From Streptomyces sp. AA1529 (lineage in GTDB: Bacteria; Actinomycetota; Actinomycetes; Streptomycetales; Streptomycetaceae), in the NCBI RefSeq assembly GCF_000280905.1, contig NZ_ALAP01000018.1, positions 124,001 to 188,000 of the forward strand: a stretch of 64,000 bases of DNA. Reading direction: 5' to 3'. The position numbers and the translations under genes are program-made. The notes under the pieces were generated by a model, which was not told where the DNA came from, did not search any database, and was given only the letters and a program-made list of their open reading frames with translations. Below are positions 63,694 to 64,000 of the stretch, one piece after another. Within the stretch, counting starts at the first letter, position 1; the number at the start of each line of letters is the position of its first letter.

Positions 63694-64000
63694 CATGATG
63701 CGCTCTTGGATCCTGCCGGTACTGTTCGTGCTCAGCGGCTCAGTCGTCGCGACGGCGGAGTTCTTCGAGGGGAGCCCCGGCATCGCCGCCGCGATCCTGC
63801 TGGTCTTCCTGGCGCTCGGCGGTATGAACTCGCCCCTGATCTTCCCGAGGTCGATCGGTGAGCCGGAAGCACGACGCCGCAGCGCGGACGACGGCCGACC
63901 GGTCGTCTTCTGGCGGCCGGGCTGCGCCTACTGCATACGGCTGCGCTTCCGGCTGGGCCGCAGCGCCCGCCAGCTGCACTGGGTCAACATCTGGCGCGAC
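63694..64000 (+). CDS. Membrane-anchored mycoredoxin/glutaredoxin-like protein, partial
   Basis: The frame opens at ATG 63694 or 63697 and runs off the right edge. Two hydrophobic segments (SWILPVLFVLSGSVVATAEF, IAAAILLVFLALGGM) anchor it. The redox domain begins VVFWRPGCAYCIRLRFRLGR, with Cys77-x-x-Cys80 as the active site, then LHWVNIWRD. Mycoredoxins reduce mycothiol-mixed disulphides in actinobacteria. The C-terminal half of the domain is not in the window. Confidence 0.85.

Overview
The window is a very GC-rich actinobacterial chromosome segment, almost certainly from Streptomyces or a close relative. The evidence is the codon use, the GTG starts, the typical gene neighbourhoods (rpsJ to rplQ, truA, rplM-rpsI, glmM, coaA, acpS, alr, tsaE, tsaB-rimI-tsaD) and families such as mycoredoxin-like proteins and DUF2993. 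No rRNA, tRNA or CRISPR array was seen.

Layout. (1) 1-1690: 5' part of a secreted or membrane protein. (2) 1947-5798: first polymorphic-toxin locus, with two small WXG100-like proteins, a 643-aa toxin with a C-terminal bacterial RNase A-like domain, a stand-alone second half of the same domain, and a tandem-domain CdiI-like immunity protein. (3) 5783-22409: housekeeping genes for t6A tRNA modification (tsaE, tsaB, tsaD), rimI, alanine racemase, NAD(P)HX repair, acpS, coaA and glmM, plus several membrane proteins and acetyltransferases. (4) 22617-27674: rpsI-rplM with promoter, leader and terminator, an ABC-F protein, a membrane-anchored protein and truA. (5) 27710-45471: the S10-spc-alpha ribosomal protein super-cluster on the minus strand, with secY, adk, map, infA and rpoA. 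Terminator-like hairpins divide it into units. (6) 45955-55466: second polymorphic-toxin locus, with an SseB-like protein, a helical partner, a 1508-aa Rhs protein ending in a probable ADP-ribosyltransferase, a candidate immunity gene and a NADAR protein. A second, decayed copy follows (rhs tip with a different, ParB-like end, another candidate immunity gene, frameshifted NADAR). (7) 55593-64000: accessory region with a TetR/azoreductase/SMR unit and its operators, GNAT proteins, several frameshifted remnants, a transposase scrap, a VOC protein, an epoxide-hydrolase-like protein divergent from an XRE-cupin regulator, and the start of a mycoredoxin-like gene.

How it works together. The core is translation and envelope housekeeping. 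The most distinctive material is the two toxin loci on either side of the housekeeping block. Both toxins are preceded by small helical proteins of the kind linked to type VII (ESX-like) export and followed by immunity candidates with visibly lower GC. In the Rhs locus both copies keep the order rhs tip, immunity candidate, NADAR. NADAR proteins can remove ADP-ribose from guanine, so finding one next to an ADP-ribosyltransferase toxin suggests a second, enzymatic layer of self-protection. Functions are inferred from sequence patterns read by eye; no database search was possible.
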